64,000 nt of DNA from Symsagittifera roscoffensis (GCF_963678635.1 NC_087071.1:46852889-46916888); one strand, 5' to 3'. Positions 23,124 through 35,908 are shown, counted from the stretch's first letter. Translations and numbers: made by a program. Notes: generated from the letters alone by a model not told the origin.

Positions 23124-25038
23124 ATTGTGAGGCTCTTGACCAGTAAAACAACATAACTTTTCAATAGTTTTAATCAAAATGGTTTCTTTGCTTTCAAAAC
23201 TGAACACTTCAGGAATTTTTTTGAGTGGTGCGTGCTTTCTTGAATACAGTTTTTTTCTAGTTGTTAAGAATCAATCCAGCCCAATAAAACCCATGAAAAA
23301 CTCTGTTTAGCTCTTCTTGAATGACATGTATACGACCGCATTATCCGTGTGAACTTGCCAACCAAAGCAGAATTTTTTACGAGCCCAAAACGGGGTATAA
23401 AACTCGTTAAAAAAATTGTAGTGTTCCCAGTAGAGAACCTCGAGTTACATTTGATATATTATTTATTTCGTTCAAATTGAATGGTGTTTCTACTTTTTTA
23501 CTGATAACTCTCGTCAAATTAGGAAAAAAGCGAACATAATTTTTTCTCCCATAGTTTAAAACTTATAAACTGATATGGTTTCACTTTCGGAGTCCCAATG
23601 TTTTTGATGCAGAGTTAAGTTTTCACACAGCTCTGATTTTAAATTTTTCTTATAGAATATTGGAAGTATTTGAATAATAATCACCTTTTTCTTGTTTCTC
23701 TGGTTTGAAACTATAGCCAAATGAAACAACGTGGTAGTCAGAAAATTTTCTATTTCAGAACTGTTGCCGTCTTTTGCTAAGCTTCCTAGATTTAGATCTT
23801 TGTTTTTATCGTGATTTGTTTTTTTGGACAAGCTGTGTCAAAAAAAATTCCTCCAAACAGAATCTTGAATCTTGCAATAAATTTAATTTTGCGTATGATA
23901 TTTCCTTCACTAGGAAGCACATACGCAGTCAGTTGGTGAATAAAAACTTTTATATTTCGCCTTTTGGTGGCCAGTAAGCAGTGGTCAATTAAAGTTTCCT
24001 TGATTGTTTTTGAATCTAATACAATGCAATTTGCGTTTTTGATCGTCAAACTGAAAATTTGTCTGTAGGTCAAAAAAAATTTCAAAGTGAAATCATTCCT
24101 TTAAAGTAAACGGCCAAATACACAATAAGTTTTGGTGCAAGTCCTTGTACTTTTACAAAATTCATGCAGGTTTGCCACAAGTTTCACAGTAAGGAATCCA
24201 CAAGTTCCGATGACTGACTTTCAATTGTCAAGTTTCTCATAGACAAACTTCTCTTTTCAACTACTATGGTTCTTCATTGTTCTTTCTTCGCAGTTTCGAC
24301 AGTATTTTGTCACTTTCTGCTTGAGCTTCATAATTTGTTTCTCGACTTTTAGGGTTAGATTGAAATCGTTTCAGGCTGTTAGATGAATTTTTTCGTTCCC
24401 TTCGTGATTGTTAATTCATTTTTTCGTTGTTGTAAACTTTGTTCAGGCACTACGAGTGTTTTTTACGAGGGGCCACTCTGTTTTGTTGCAAAGTAAAATT
24501 TGTCACTGCTTCCCAGATTTTCGCGTTGTCATCAGAAGACAAACTACGCAAAAAAAATTATCCAGTCATCAATTTTAGTGACAATCTTGGCAGCTTTAAT
24601 TGAGTTACTTATCCAGACAGATTTGAATATTATTTCAATACAATTTAAAAGAGATGGCCATTTGCTCAAAAACATTGCTCGTTAACAATTCCAGTGACTT
24701 TTTTTGAGAAGACATTGCATACACCGTGATAAATAGCTCAACCAGTTTCCATTTTTTGGAAATTAATTTTGCTTATCATTTTAGCCTAATTTTAGATTGG
24801 TTTTGTGCGGCAAAATATTGCTTTTTTTTTATAAATGGATATCTGATAGCTCTCTGAAACGCTGCTCATTGATACACTATCCGGTTTGTTGATTCACATC
24901 CAACCTTGATAAGTTTTTCACAACAATACGGCTACAATTTATCGAAAAAAGAAGCTCTGGTTGCTGTGTGCCCTCCTTTTATTCAATTTTTTTTTCATTA
25001 AGTTTTGAGAAAAACCAGTTTTCAAGGCAACACTTTTG
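23124..25038. other. No recognisable gene
   Basis: AT-rich single-copy DNA. Minus-strand frames at 23556-23831 and 23792-24085 are lysine-rich, overlap each other and have no motif. The region near 24150-24210 shares cacaag/ttccg words with the degenerate repeat at 16.9-17.4 kb. Confidence 0.4.
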
Positions 25039-27331
25039 CAAACCACAAATGAATCGAGTTGCATGAACATTTAAAATATTTTAATTTGAGAACTTCAATA
25101 TTTTAACCGGAAAAGATTGCACTATAAATCACAAACTTTTGAACTAATTTTTTACGTTTTGAAGCAACATACTTATACTACTTGAAACGTTCTTTGTGCA
25201 TTATTAGAGTACCGTAATAATGAGCAAAAGATCTTTCAGATAGTACAAATAGGTTCCTTCAAAACCTGTTATTTCAAAAGTTGTTACAAAAACAAAAAGT
25301 TCAGCTGCTATACATGCTGATTTTTATAGGCGGAGCTTTCTTCAGTTCTATATATAATGTGGTTTGAAAACTCGATTCCGTTCTGTCGTGAGCCGTTTCT
25401 GAAAGGTGATCTGTCGCATTAACAGGTATTATACTCATGATTTATATTGGACAGGTTAAATTAATACAAATGATAACACACTCGTGGTAAATCCATGTAA
25501 CTTTATATGATTGAAATTTTAAATTGGCAAAACCGTATTACATTTTAAGACAAACACGAATTTGTTAAATAAAAAATCAGGAATTATTTTTTTGTGACTC
25601 GTTTACGGAGATTTACTTGAAACAAGAACTGGTAAAAAAAATATTGACAGGATTTAGTCAATTAGCTATCTTTAATTTTTACTATATGGCATTTAGTAAC
25701 GAATATAAAGAACTAACTATTAAATTTCCCCCTTTTTTAAAGAATGAGTGTAAATGAACCAGCCGAAGTATAAATCAGCCGGAAAGTTACGTCCAATTTG
25801 CATAACTTTCGTAATTGTTAATTAATTGTTTCATATGCATTTTCGGCTGGTTTATATGGTAGCTAGCTTATACATCGGCTGGTTATATACCACCGAAAGA
25901 ATTTTGTGAATCTTGTACTTTGTACAGAACCTCTTTCCCCTCCTCATTGCAACAGGGGGATGGTTAAAGCGATGCCAAATTCATCTGAAACTATATAAAA
26001 TTGCTGGCCCAATTTGTACAAACTTACCTCTTCTTCGAATCAGAGTCTGAAAGTGACTGTGCAGACGTTCTTCTGTTTGAACTTCTCCATCAACCCGTTG
26101 CCGTACTTAATCATGAACAGCTACTTCCGGTCAAAGGTCAAACGCATGCTCGGGGTCACAAGAAGTTCAGCAATTTAATTGCGGCGCCATAGCCAGCAAC
26201 ATACAGTTGAACAAGTGTCAATTAACTCAAGGTGACAAAATAAAAAGACATGAGTGACTTTCTTTGAAATTTTTTGAATACCTTTAAAAAAAGTATTACC
26301 TTAGCTTCTTTTCAGAGAAAGAAAAATGTTAGGGTTATTAAGCCAAAAAAGGATATCTCAAAACTGTACAAAGGAGCTCTTTGGGTTGGCAGGGGGTCGA
26401 ATCAGTGCGTAATTTGCCTCCAAACATTTATTTTCAGTTCTTTGAAACAATTATTTTAATTTGAATTTATGAGAGAATATTTGAACTTCAGCACAACAAC
26501 TTTTTAAAGCAAAAGGAAGAGCTCTCGCACAGTTCTAAAAAACCCAACGCAAGTTACAATTCCGAAAAAAATTTACAAATCAAAACGAACATTTTGAGGA
26601 TTGAGAAAGGAACAACAATTTAAAAGAGGTTTTTTGTTGCAGGAAACTTGTTGCATCTATCGGTTTTTGGTTCCGTTAGTGCAATGTCGCATATTTTTAA
26701 TTGGCTTTGAAATAAACTTATTGAAAATTTGGTGTGTAATCAGGAGTACAAAAACTCGAAAACAGTTGCGTTTGTTCCAAAATAAAAATCAATCCAATTT
26801 GTACCCAAATAGAAAATCAGTGCCGTTTGTATCAAAAAAAATCAGTACCATTTGTACTAAAAATTAAAAACAGTTGCAGTTTTACCAAATCATCAGTCCA
26901 AAATATCATCTTGATTACAAACAAAACATTGATCATATACCTTTTAAAATGAGTCCCAATATAACGTATCGACTAGTTTTAAACTTTTGGGATTAGTTTC
27001 ACATACTTTCACGCAAATCGGCCATTGTGTACCAATAATTGTTTATTTCGCGGTTGCCAAACGTCAGGAAATTTTTGAGAGCTTGAACACGCTCATTAAG
27101 TTTTCTCCATTTTCTGGTTTGTTTTGGAGCGAGCTATCCCATTCTGATAAGCTTCAGTTGACTCTCCACAATTTTTTTCTGCTACTTCAAATACCAATTA
27201 GTCAGCCATGAATTTGGGGAGAGATGTTGAATTTTTCTATTCCTGATACTATTCCACCCTTAGCAAAAGTTGGAGACGTGCCGGCTTGTTTTGTATGTTT
27301 TATTTTAGGCAGGAACGTTTGTATCCATGTT
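25039..27331. repeat. 2.29-kb segmental repeat, copy 2
   Basis: Second copy of 14564-16851 in the same orientation; the sequence diverges abruptly after atccatgtt at about 27331. This is the better-supported location, because copy 1 begins at the assembly gap. Confidence 0.85.
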
Positions 27332-29130
27332 TTGTGGAAGTATCTGGCAATTTGATTGTTAGGTTAACATAATGGCGCCAATAACATTGTTACAATTTGT
27401 TTAAGCCTCTGTCTTGACAATAGGTCTTTCCGAGACATACTTCCGATAAAAGTCTGAAAATTGCCTTGGTACAAAAAATATTACCAAAAATTCTCTGTTT
27501 CCGGGAAATCCGATTCAAGGTAGCTTAAAAGCGTCTCCGAATTAAACGAAAGTGTCAAATTTTGGTCAGAAGCGACATTCTAACATTAGCATCAAAATTA
27601 TGCGCAAAAAATTAATCCAAAATTTACCAAAATCAATTTTCAGTCCCAAATCAATTCCGATGCACATAAAGGTAAAAACATTCGAAATTTATTTTTTATC
27701 CAAAATTCTTAGTCGCCATTTTCCAGTTAGAGAAACTTCTGACACCGTTGTTCGATTTGGAGGAACAATTTTTTTTTCGTTCTGCAGAGGCTGGACTGAA
27801 AACTGCTGTATTCTGAAACAACAGTCGTACTTCACTCCAATACGTTGTAATGTATATTTCTCAATACATTTGTCGGTTCTTTCTTTTTCTATGTTGCCAA
27901 ATTCTGTTATTGATATTTCGTTTCTCTTGTGCTCGTGTGTGTGCATTCTCGTATTTTCGTCATTTTTTTGAAATCGTCTGTTAAAACCATTCGCACGTCG
28001 CAATTTGTCGAACAAAACTAAAACATTGCGATTAAACAGCTTTAAAAATTGTTGAGTGGATTAAATAACGATAGTTCTCGAAAATAACAACAATCCCCTT
28101 CTGCAAATTTATAATGTGTGTTTGATTTTTTTTATTAGTTTGGCTTATGTTATTACTTGATAAGAAAACTTTGGACATAAGCCTTACTTCTAAGGTTATT
28201 AAGTTTTCATTTGGCAGGAGATTAAACAATAACTGTTGAAACTGTCAAAGGTCATTTTATTCTGTATATTTTCACGTAAATTTTCCTGATTTTTTCTTAT
28301 GTTACTTTCCTCTGATGTAACGTTATAATTTTCGTCATATTTCATCTTCATTTATTTCTTTTCCTAGAGTGTTATGTAATTCCTATGTAATCTTTATGTA
28401 ATCTGAACATATAAATTTTCGGTCATTCTTAGTGTCGACACGAGCCAATTGAGTTCAGATCACAAATATTACTTTTGCCTACAGTCGGTTGAAACCAATT
28501 AGGACTGTTATTTCAATTCGGTACAAACGCGACTGATTTCGTATATTGGTACAAATGACTATTAGTATACATAGGAATTCACCGATTTTTTGCATTCGGA
28601 GTGTTTTACTTCTCGGGAACAATTTCAGCTTTTCAACTAGACATTTTGTCGGAATTGTTGGAACCATCTTAAAATTATCAAAATCTTTAGCACAAACAGA
28701 TGAATTTTTCACCGGTGATCACATTTTTTTGGTCGTGAGAAGTTGAAATTTGCTAGTTGGCTAATTAGGGATAGAGGCAAGCAAGTTGGTCTGATTATTA
28801 AGTTGCAAGCCGTAAAATTTATCTCTTTGCTCCTTACATGGCTTTTTTGGGTGAAGGCAAGGGGGGGGGGGGCGGGTTAAGTAAAAAAAAAACTAAAAGT
28901 TGTTTCATTATTCAGAAATTTTCTAGATTTTCATAATTTCTAGACTCAAACTTTTCATTGCAATGAAGGGCAGCACACAAATTTAAGTTTTGTCTTGATT
29001 CACGAGCAGTCTTGATAATTATTTGTTTCCCCGGGTCAAAATCACATTCATGGCCCCTGTCGACGAGTAGCTATGTCGCATGATGGATTAGTTGTTCGTG
29101 ATTTCTGTAGCCTCAAAAAACACTTCTACA
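27332..29130. other. No recognisable gene
   Basis: Two overlapping opposite-strand frames (27552-27971 plus, 27689-28015 minus) are of similar length and share no recognised family, so neither is called. A run of 12 G lies at 28861. atgtaat words repeat at 28373-28402. Confidence 0.4.
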
Positions 29131-29520
29131 CACTGAAAATTGTTCGTGTTTTCACTTGAAAAGTCGCGCGTTCCTACTTGACAAAATCTCGTGAAAAAGG
29201 ACCACGAGGGCTATTTGAATTTTCAATTAAAAAACTTGAAATTTCATGTGTTTTCATTCAAACGTAACAACGAGAGCACTCCATTGCTCAAGTGTTTTCA
29301 CATACTTTTTCTTGTATAAATACTCGAGTAATTTTATCGATTGTGTAGTCGAATGATCGCGTGTTTTTACTTGTATATTCAACTAAAAATACTTTAAAAA
29401 TTCAAGTGTTTTTACACGAAAATAAAAATTATGTGAAAACACGTGAGCAATAGAATGTTCTAGTTGTCTCAGTTCAATGAAAACATTCGAAAACTCAAGA
29501 AGTTTTCGTGGTCTTTTCAC
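29131..29520. mobile_element. Candidate MITE with imperfect ends
   Basis: About 390 bp. The left end ACACACTGAAAA is mirrored by the complement of TTTTCACTGTGTGT at the right end (one 2-base difference). Inside, tgttttcac and its complement recur many times. No open frame. No clear target-site duplication was seen, so the call is tentative. Confidence 0.35.
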
Positions 29521-29624
29521 TGTGTGTCACGTAACAAACGCAATTTTTCATGATGAAACGCATTTGTCTTATCTGAGAACCCGTTTTTGGAACCCGACTT
29601 GAAAACCCGGTTTTTTATTGTGGT

Positions 29625-29770
29625 TTTCGGAAAGATTTTTCAAAATATTACTGATTGCTAAGGAAAACTGGTTCAATTTTTACTGTTTTAAGGCTGAATT
29701 TACAGTGCGAGTGATTCTTAGCTGGATTTTATAAATAAACTTTTTGGAAAGCTGTTTTGTCAAAACATTT
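29625..29770. repeat. Dispersed repeat, related to 34377-34500
   Basis: Shares a diverged block: ggaaagattt, attactgattg, aaggaaaactgg, tttttactgt, tgcgagtgatt, tttagctg in the same order as at 34377-34500. Nature unknown. Confidence 0.5.
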
Positions 29771-30298
29771 TAGCAATCACGCAATTTCAAATATAAATTG
29801 ATAAAATTTGAGCCTAGGAGCACAACATCTGGATCAATTAATTTTCCACAATTCATTTTGGAACGATTTCTGAGCCGGACTAATTTGCTGCCTACGCTCA
29901 TAGAATGAAAAGTTTGTGCGCATTTATTATTCCAAACTGACGTAAATGGCCACCTTCAAAACCCTCTGTAAAAATCAAAAATTATCGGAGGTAAAATATA
30001 GTTTTTTGTTAATATACTCAAGGCACCAGATAAGATTGTTCAGTCTTTATAAAAAACTTCTTCAAAAATTAAGGACCCTGTAAGAAAAGCTGCTTTCCAA
30101 AGCAGCGAATCAACTTAGAACATCCAAAAACGCAAATTAAATGACAAATCATTAAGCAATTGGACTACAATTTGTGATATTTATGTGAAGAAAATTACAA
30201 ACTTACAAAAAAGAGGATAAATTAGACAAAAATTGATTCTTTTTGATCTTTCACATTTTAATATCCCGCATTTGTTAATAACATGGATCCAATTTTGT

Positions 30299-30462
30299 GT
30301 TAAAAATCTAGTTTTTTTTGCCATGTAGGGCGAAAGGAATCGTAAATCAAAAGACCCACTTTTCATTAGAAAATCCTTATTAGTACGGAAAAATTCTACC
30401 CTGTTAGCACAAATATTCCATCGTTTTCGGAAGTCGTAACATAACTAGCGTAAACCGAAGGT
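30299..30462. repeat. Direct repeat at the LINE 3' side
   Basis: 164 bp beginning gttaaaaatctag and ending accgaaggt. The same sequence, with about a dozen differences and a small indel, lies at 33699-33865 on the other side of the LINE. Confidence 0.8.
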
Positions 30463-30699
30463 TCCAGTTCCAGTTAGGGTTTTTCCAGGCAATGCTGCCC
30501 TTTGCCCGCCACAGCACCACGCACAAGTCCACGCAATTGATGCCTGTCCGCAGCAGTTTCTTTACAGATGTCGAACCAATCTTGTTCCCACTTTTTGAAA
30601 GTCATCCTGGGGGATTTCAAATGTGGCTTCAATTCATTTTACACCAGTCTTCTCCATGTTTTTCTTGTGCCCCCGGGTGCCCGCCTCCAACTTTTATCT

Positions 30700-31309
30700 T
30701 TGACAAATTCTTATGTTGCGTTTGGTGTTTCATCTTTTCGAAGCACGGTTCCAGGCCATTTTAGCCTTCGGGTTTTTTTTTTGTATGCGAGAAATCGGCA
30801 GAGGGTGTAAAGTTTGGTGGTCGTCTTGATTGTGGTGATAATTACAGTTGATTTTCTGAAGGAATCTCTTTTCGAAAGTTTGCAATTTTTTGACGTCGCT
30901 TTCATTTATCGGTCATGTTTTATTTCCATAAAGTAGGGTTGTTTTTACGCATGCGTTGAAAATTTTTACTTTGATGTTTCTTGGTATCTTCTTTTGCTTC
31001 CAGATGGGGTTTAGGCTAGCGAATGCACCTACGGCTTTCCCGATTCGGGCCTTCAACTCGGACGTTTTACTTCCATTTAATGCAATCCGACTACCCAAGT
31101 AAGTGAATTAATCCACTCTCTAGAAGCTCGTTCTTCACGGTGAACTTGGCGTTAGGGTTGTTCGAACAGAACTTGGTTTTTTGGACATTTATCTGGAGAC
31201 CAACATACGCTGAAGTTTGGGTAACTTTGTCTAGGAGTCGTTGCGCATCACTTTCGTTTTCTTCAAGTAGGCATATGTCATCTGCAAATTCCAGATCAGC
31301 GATGATCAT
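30700..31309 (-). pseudogene. LINE reverse transcriptase, palm/thumb and C-terminal part
   Basis: Segment 31091-31309 has the catalytic FADD motif (FADDICLLEE) and the VGLQINVQKTK motif. A frame change leads to 30913-31098 with the RIGKAVGAF...IW...KVKIFNACVKTTLLYG region. A third segment to about 30711 has the RRLKWPGTVLRK-type C-terminus. These are the usual final blocks of this LINE type, in the right order, split over frames. Confidence 0.75.
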
Positions 31310-31515
31310 GTCATCCGGTACAATGCCTTACTTGTCACCATCAAGGGTTTTTTTCATGACCCAGTCAATGGCAAGGTTAAAGTGAAAGAGAGATAGCACC
31401 GATCCTTGTCTGACTCCACTGAGGATGGTGAATTTATCTGTGATACTGTTGTAGGCTCGCACTTGGCAGTACGTCTCAGTGTACATTATTCTGAGAATGT
31501 CGATAAGTCCAGAAT

Positions 31516-31893
31516 CTAATCCGAGTGCCTTGCATATGTTCCAGATGCTTTCTCTGTCGACACTGTCAAATGCCGCCTTGAAGCCTTGAAATCAATAAAG
31601 ATGAGGTGTGTCATTCTCCTGTACTCTTCACGTTGCTCGATTATTTGGCAGATGGAGAAAATTTGGTCTCTACAGCCTCGCCTCGGTTTGAAGCCGGCCT
31701 GAATCTTTCTTGCATAATTTGCATAAGCAGGTTTTAGTCTGTTTTTCAGTACTGCTTCAAGCACTTTGAATGCTATGACTAGAAGCGAGATTCCTCTGTA
31801 GTTGGCACAAGCGGCTTTGTCTCCCTTCATAAAAACGGGTACTACAATAGCAATTTTCCATTTATTTGGGATCTGCTTTGAATACCAAATCAA
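31516..31893 (-). pseudogene. LINE reverse transcriptase, fingers part
   Basis: Contains PNKWKIAIVVPVFMKGD, ANYRGISLL, KIQAGFKPRRGCRDQIFSI and an FIDF motif in which the expected catalytic context (FDFKKAFD-like) is damaged: the reading shifts directly after FKA. About 200 bp separate it from the FADD segment. The protein would polymerise element cDNA at the target site; this copy cannot. Confidence 0.8.
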
Positions 31894-31939
31894 ATTGAGC
31901 AGTTCGGCTAGTCTACTGGTGAGCGGTTGTCCTCCGTCT

Positions 31940-32386
31940 TTAAGAAGTTCGGGTGGTATGCCATATGTTCCTCCCGCTTTGTTTCTCTTCAGTTTGCCGC
32001 TTTAGCAACTTCTTTCTCACTTGGTTCTCCAGCACTAACATTTTCAAATGGTTTCGCTCGTTCAATTGTGGTTGCGACTCGGGGTGGAGGGGTCTATTTA
32101 GAAGGTTCTCAAAGTGTGTTGCCCACCTTTTAAGACGCTCCTGGACATCAAGAATAATTTCCCCCTTTTCGACTTTAAGGGTTTCATTCTGTGTTTGTCT
32201 CTTCCCTGTGAGTTGCTTAATGGTGGAATGGACCTTCCGTGTATTTCCTGTCGTGTCGGCATGTGATATTTTGTCATCCATATTATTGTAATAGTTGTTT
32301 TTGTCTGTTCGGGCGCATTTTTTAATTTCTTTCCTCAATTTGCTTTTTGTGGCTTTGTTACTGGTATGGGCTCTCTTTGAAATCAA
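31940..32386 (-). pseudogene. LINE linker between endonuclease and RT
   Basis: A 148-codon segment that is Lys/Arg/Gln-rich, with an NNYYNNMDDKISHA stretch typical of the region just before RT in this LINE type. It overlaps no competing motif and runs in the same strand and order. Confidence 0.6.
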
Positions 32387-32562
32387 AGCGATGATCTGCT
32401 CGGAAATCCATGGGTTTGCTTTATGCTTTGAGAACCCTACGGTCTTTTCAGCAGCATTGCGGATACTATCCCTGAGTCCTTCCCATGCTTTGTCTACAGT
32501 GTCCAGGGTTGGAGAGTCCGAGTCAAGAAGCTGAATGTAATGGTCCCTGGATTTCGCGTCTT

Positions 32563-33370
32563 TTAGTTCTGCGACGTTGAATCTGATTCTGCTCTCTTTT
32601 TTGTGTACCTCTTGAGTTTGATTCGCAATTTTACTATCACTGGACTATGATCAGAGTCCAGTAAGTGGTTTCTGCGGACCGTGGCATCTTGCACTGACGA
32701 CCTCATTTTACGTGGTACCATTATGAAGTCGATTTGATTCTTTGTGCGATGATCGTTTGAGTACCAAGTGGGTAGGCGAATTCTCCTCTTCTCGAAGGTC
32801 GTTTTACATAGTACAAGGTCGTTAATTACTGTAAAGTTGGCCAGCTGCTCTCCATTTTCGTTCCGACTTCCTATAGTAATTTGGCCGATGTGACTACGTT
32901 CCTCCATTAAGGGCTGTCCTACTTTTGCGTTCATGTCGCCACCGATGAGGATATAGTCCTTCCTTTTGAACAGCTGCAAGGAGCTGAGATAGGTTGTTGT
33001 TGAAGCTGTCCTTGTTTTCCATAGGGCTGTCCTCAGTGGGTGCGTATGCGCTAATGATTGTCAACGGCACTGGGCGGGCTGACAGACGCAGATAGCATAA
33101 TCGCTTATTCAGTGCCTTCCACTCTATTACATGGTTTGCCAGACTATGCTTTATAACTATGGCGACACCATGTTTCCCTTTTGCCTCATTGCCGGAGCAG
33201 TAACATTTGTATTTCGTTTTGCCTTGGGTGATCTGGATCACTCTAACAGAGTCTTGGATGCGAGTTTCCTGGATACATGCTATATCAGTTCCAAATGTAT
33301 CCAGGTCCCCGGCAAGCAGGCACTCCGCCTCCTCTCTAAGAAGTGTCCTTGCGTTCCATGTCGCAATTTT
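32563..33370 (-). pseudogene. LINE endonuclease (EEP/AP type)
   Basis: Two overlapping frames make one domain. 32894-33241 has HGVAIVIK and ISAYAPTEDSP; 32563-32979 has GDMNAKVG, RNENGEQLANF, the TWYSND and NQIDFIM blocks and the terminal SDHSPV motif. The starting NVRTL-like block is read near 33350. Catalytic Asn, Asp and His motifs are visible, so the domain was complete; a frameshift lies near 32930. The enzyme nicks target DNA for target-primed reverse transcription. Confidence 0.8.
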
Positions 33371-33698
33371 GATAGTTTCTTTCGCAATGTTGGGGCGCTT
33401 GGGTTTGGGGAGTTGTGGGGGAGGTGTTGGTCGGTTTCATTTGGTCACCCAATACGACCTGGTCGAGCGTCCCAGTTGCCGCTGGGCACGTAGCATTAAG
33501 TTGTTTTCCTGAGCGTAACTTCATTGTGGTTTCTTGGCTAGATTTTATAGAAGTCGCCACTTCCAAACCCTCCTCCTTTATCCGGGCTTGGGACCAGCAC
33601 TGATGGCAACGTCCAGCGGGAGAGGCAACCACGTCACTACAGCGGATACCCGTCTGCTTTGCCGCGGCAACCCACCGACTGTTACCACCAGAGGCGGA

Positions 33699-33865
33699 GT
33701 TAAAAATCTAGTTTTAATTTTTTGCCATTTAGGGCGAGGGATGCGTAAATAAAAAGACCCACTTTTCATTAGAAAATCCTTATTAGTATGGAAAAAATCT
33801 ACCCTGGTAGCACAAATATTCCATCGTTTTCGGAAGTCGTAACATAAATAGCGTCAACCGAAGGT
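33699..33865. repeat. Direct repeat at the LINE 5' side
   Basis: 167-bp partner of 30299-30462. See the finding on the long flanking repeat. Confidence 0.8.
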
Positions 33866-34536
33866 ATAGGCACTGATGATGCAATGCTCCTCTCGATATA
33901 ACATCGTAATCCTAATGAAAGGAACGTATGTGGCTTACCCTGGGCAGTTACAAGCATTTCTTTTCTGCCCTCCCTTTTTTAGTGAAGTGTCCTAGTTTCT
34001 GGTCTTTTTATGTATTCCGCTCAAAATTACACATCTCTGATATTTTGAACGCCTTCTTCAACCTATGCTCTAAAGAGATATTCAATATCTACCAGGAATC
34101 AGATTCGAACAATTTCGGGATCCATACTCATAACAATCCCCCTCTGCAAGAAAGGGGGATCATAACCAAATTAAGTTAGTCGATTTTTCGACCAATCAGA
34201 ATGCAGCAAAAATTATAATTCTCAATACATAGCTCAGTGCTGATTTGCTGTATAAATTTATAGGGATGGAGATTCTTTAGTAGATTTATGTGGGAGGAGA
34301 TCGTGAAATAGATCCCACGTTTGCTTTCTGGTTTCATATTTTGAAATTTGCGAAGTAAAAAATACCTCTAGTTTTTGAAGGTTGGAAAGATTTCTCATTA
34401 ACATTACTGATTGTTAAGGGAAACTGGCTGATTTTTACTGTATTCATGCTTGATCTACAATGCGAGTGATTTTTAGCTGAAATTTTTTTGTCAAAACGTT
34501 CACCCATCGCGCCTTGGTTCCACTTCATATCAGTTG
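33866..34536. other. No recognisable gene; contains a dispersed repeat
   Basis: 34377-34500 is the partner of 29625-29770. The minus-strand frame at 34334-34720 spans this repeat and the arm of a fold-back element and is therefore unlikely to be a gene. Confidence 0.4.
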
Positions 34537-34977
34537 GTATCGGCTCTTTTCCAGTCCCCCTTTCAAATTCAATTTTAAAAGTTTGTTTATCGTTGTCATA
34601 ATGCAATGAAGTTTGGCGTGGTGAACAAATCGACAATACATTGCAAGCTTCCTTGGTGACATATAAATTATCAACATCCCTAGTAAAAGTATCAATATTG
34701 TTTAATTTGAAGTCCCCCATACTTTAAAAATGTGGAATCATACGTCGCGTCATGCATGGAAAATGTGTTGTTTTAACATAAAAATACGTCGGCAATTTTT
34801 CATGGCTTCCATGGAACCATACATGGTGCGACGTATATGGTTGCACATTTTGGTCAACCCGGGTGAACTGAACATCTGTTACAGCGTAACATCACGCATT
34901 TAGCCGTAACAACATAAAAAACAAACATAAAACTCGGTATTTTGAAAGGGGGGAAACTGGAAAAGAGCCAAAGGTAT
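34537..34977. mobile_element. Candidate fold-back element
   Basis: 441 bp. The left arm 34537-34568 (GTATCGGCTCTTTTCCAG then C-rich, TTTCAAA) is the near complement of the right arm 34942-34977. Inside, a second inverted repeat joins 34726-34759 to 34817-34850 (TACGTCGC / GCGACGTA). No coding capacity. Confidence 0.5.
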
Positions 34978-35029
34978 CTTTTATGTTTACAAAGGAGGCC
35001 AAATATATTGTTGGCCTCCGCAGAACAGA

Positions 35030-35163
35030 GTTTATATCAGAGCAATCTGGATCCCACCTCGTAAGCCCTCATTATTTAGTTTAGCAGATGTCGACATGCT
35101 ACTGCTACCTAAACTGAATGATTAGGGTTTCCCAGGTTCTATCCCGATCGCTCTGACATAAAC
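35030..35163. repeat. Imperfect palindrome centred on GTCGAC
   Basis: Arms share TTTATATCAGAGCAATC against the complement of GATCGCTCTGACATAAA, and TTTAGTTTAGCAG against CTGCTACCTAAACT, centred at about 35092. A separate short hairpin (GGAGGCCA / TTGGCCTCC) lies at 34994-35019. Confidence 0.5.
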
Positions 35164-35700
35164 CATGTCAGGAGAACTGACACAGCTCTTGGGGGAACCT
35201 CTCGGAATATCTCTGATCTTTCATTGCACTAGCTCGAGTATGACTGGCCAATCCTAGTAACGTAAGATCAGATCCAAACCGCGTGAGGCCATCAATTTGA
35301 TTAATCACGACAGCACATATTACCTTTGCTGTTTAAGAATAACTAGCGGGTTATACTTTGAAGATAAAGATTTGAATGTGAATTTATTAAGTTTTTAATG
35401 CTGTTTATTTTTTCTTGTAAAAAAGATTCTCATCAAATTATCAAATACTGTTGCTCTATTTTGTTAAAAAGTAACGTTAATTGGAATATTTTATACAGAC
35501 AACTCGGGGTTACTTGTTATGTTATAAGCTATGTTTATTTATGACGCTGTAGGTCGATGAAAAAAAGACATGCAGACATGCCTAGCTAGAAACTCAAATG
35601 TACTAATAATTCAAATGAAAGCTAACGAATAATTTTGTTTACTTGATTCATACTCCAGCCAACAAGCATGATATGTATTCAGTATTGACGGTGGCCAGTC

Positions 35701-35908
35701 AATAAGCAGAATGGTCTAAGAGCAGAATAGGTCCAAAAGCAGAAAAACAGACAAATATCAACTTTTATGCTGTCAAATCATGCATAATTTATACGTTTTT
35801 TTTTGGTTTTTTGACAATTCTAATAATTGTTTTATCAATTAGCCCGTAAAAATCAAAATCGGTCAATATTTTTCTGTTTTTTCTGCTCTTGGACTCATTC
35901 TGCTTATT
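35701..35908. mobile_element. MITE with 28-bp terminal inverted repeats
   Basis: The left end 35701-35727 (AATAAGCAGAATGGTCTAAG, then AGCAGAA) and the complement of the right end 35881-35908 differ only by a one-base indel and one substitution. 208 bp in total, with no open frame of note. No convincing target-site duplication, so the superfamily is open. Confidence 0.65.

Larger units (their letters stand above)
30463..33698 (-). mobile_element. RTE/RTE-X-like non-LTR retrotransposon (LINE), degenerate
   Basis: A 3.2-kb minus-strand element with an apurinic-type endonuclease followed by reverse transcriptase, both broken by frameshifts and stops. The 5' end holds a short leader and an ATG (about 33519) with KLRSGKQLN. 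The 3' end finishes in a short GGAACT/GGAACC repeat, as RTE-type elements often do, without poly(A). Motif spelling (GDMNAKVG, NENG, NQIDFI, YRGISLL, QAGF, FADDI, LLYG) is of the RTE/RTE-X sort by memory; clade assignment needs a tree. Confidence 0.8.

Noticed and set aside
27552-28015. Two overlapping opposite-strand frames of 139 and 108 codons
   Set aside because: Neither has a motif or splice context; chance cannot be excluded.
28861-28872. Run of G, also at 58597
   Set aside because: Homopolymers with no further structure; may include sequencing error.
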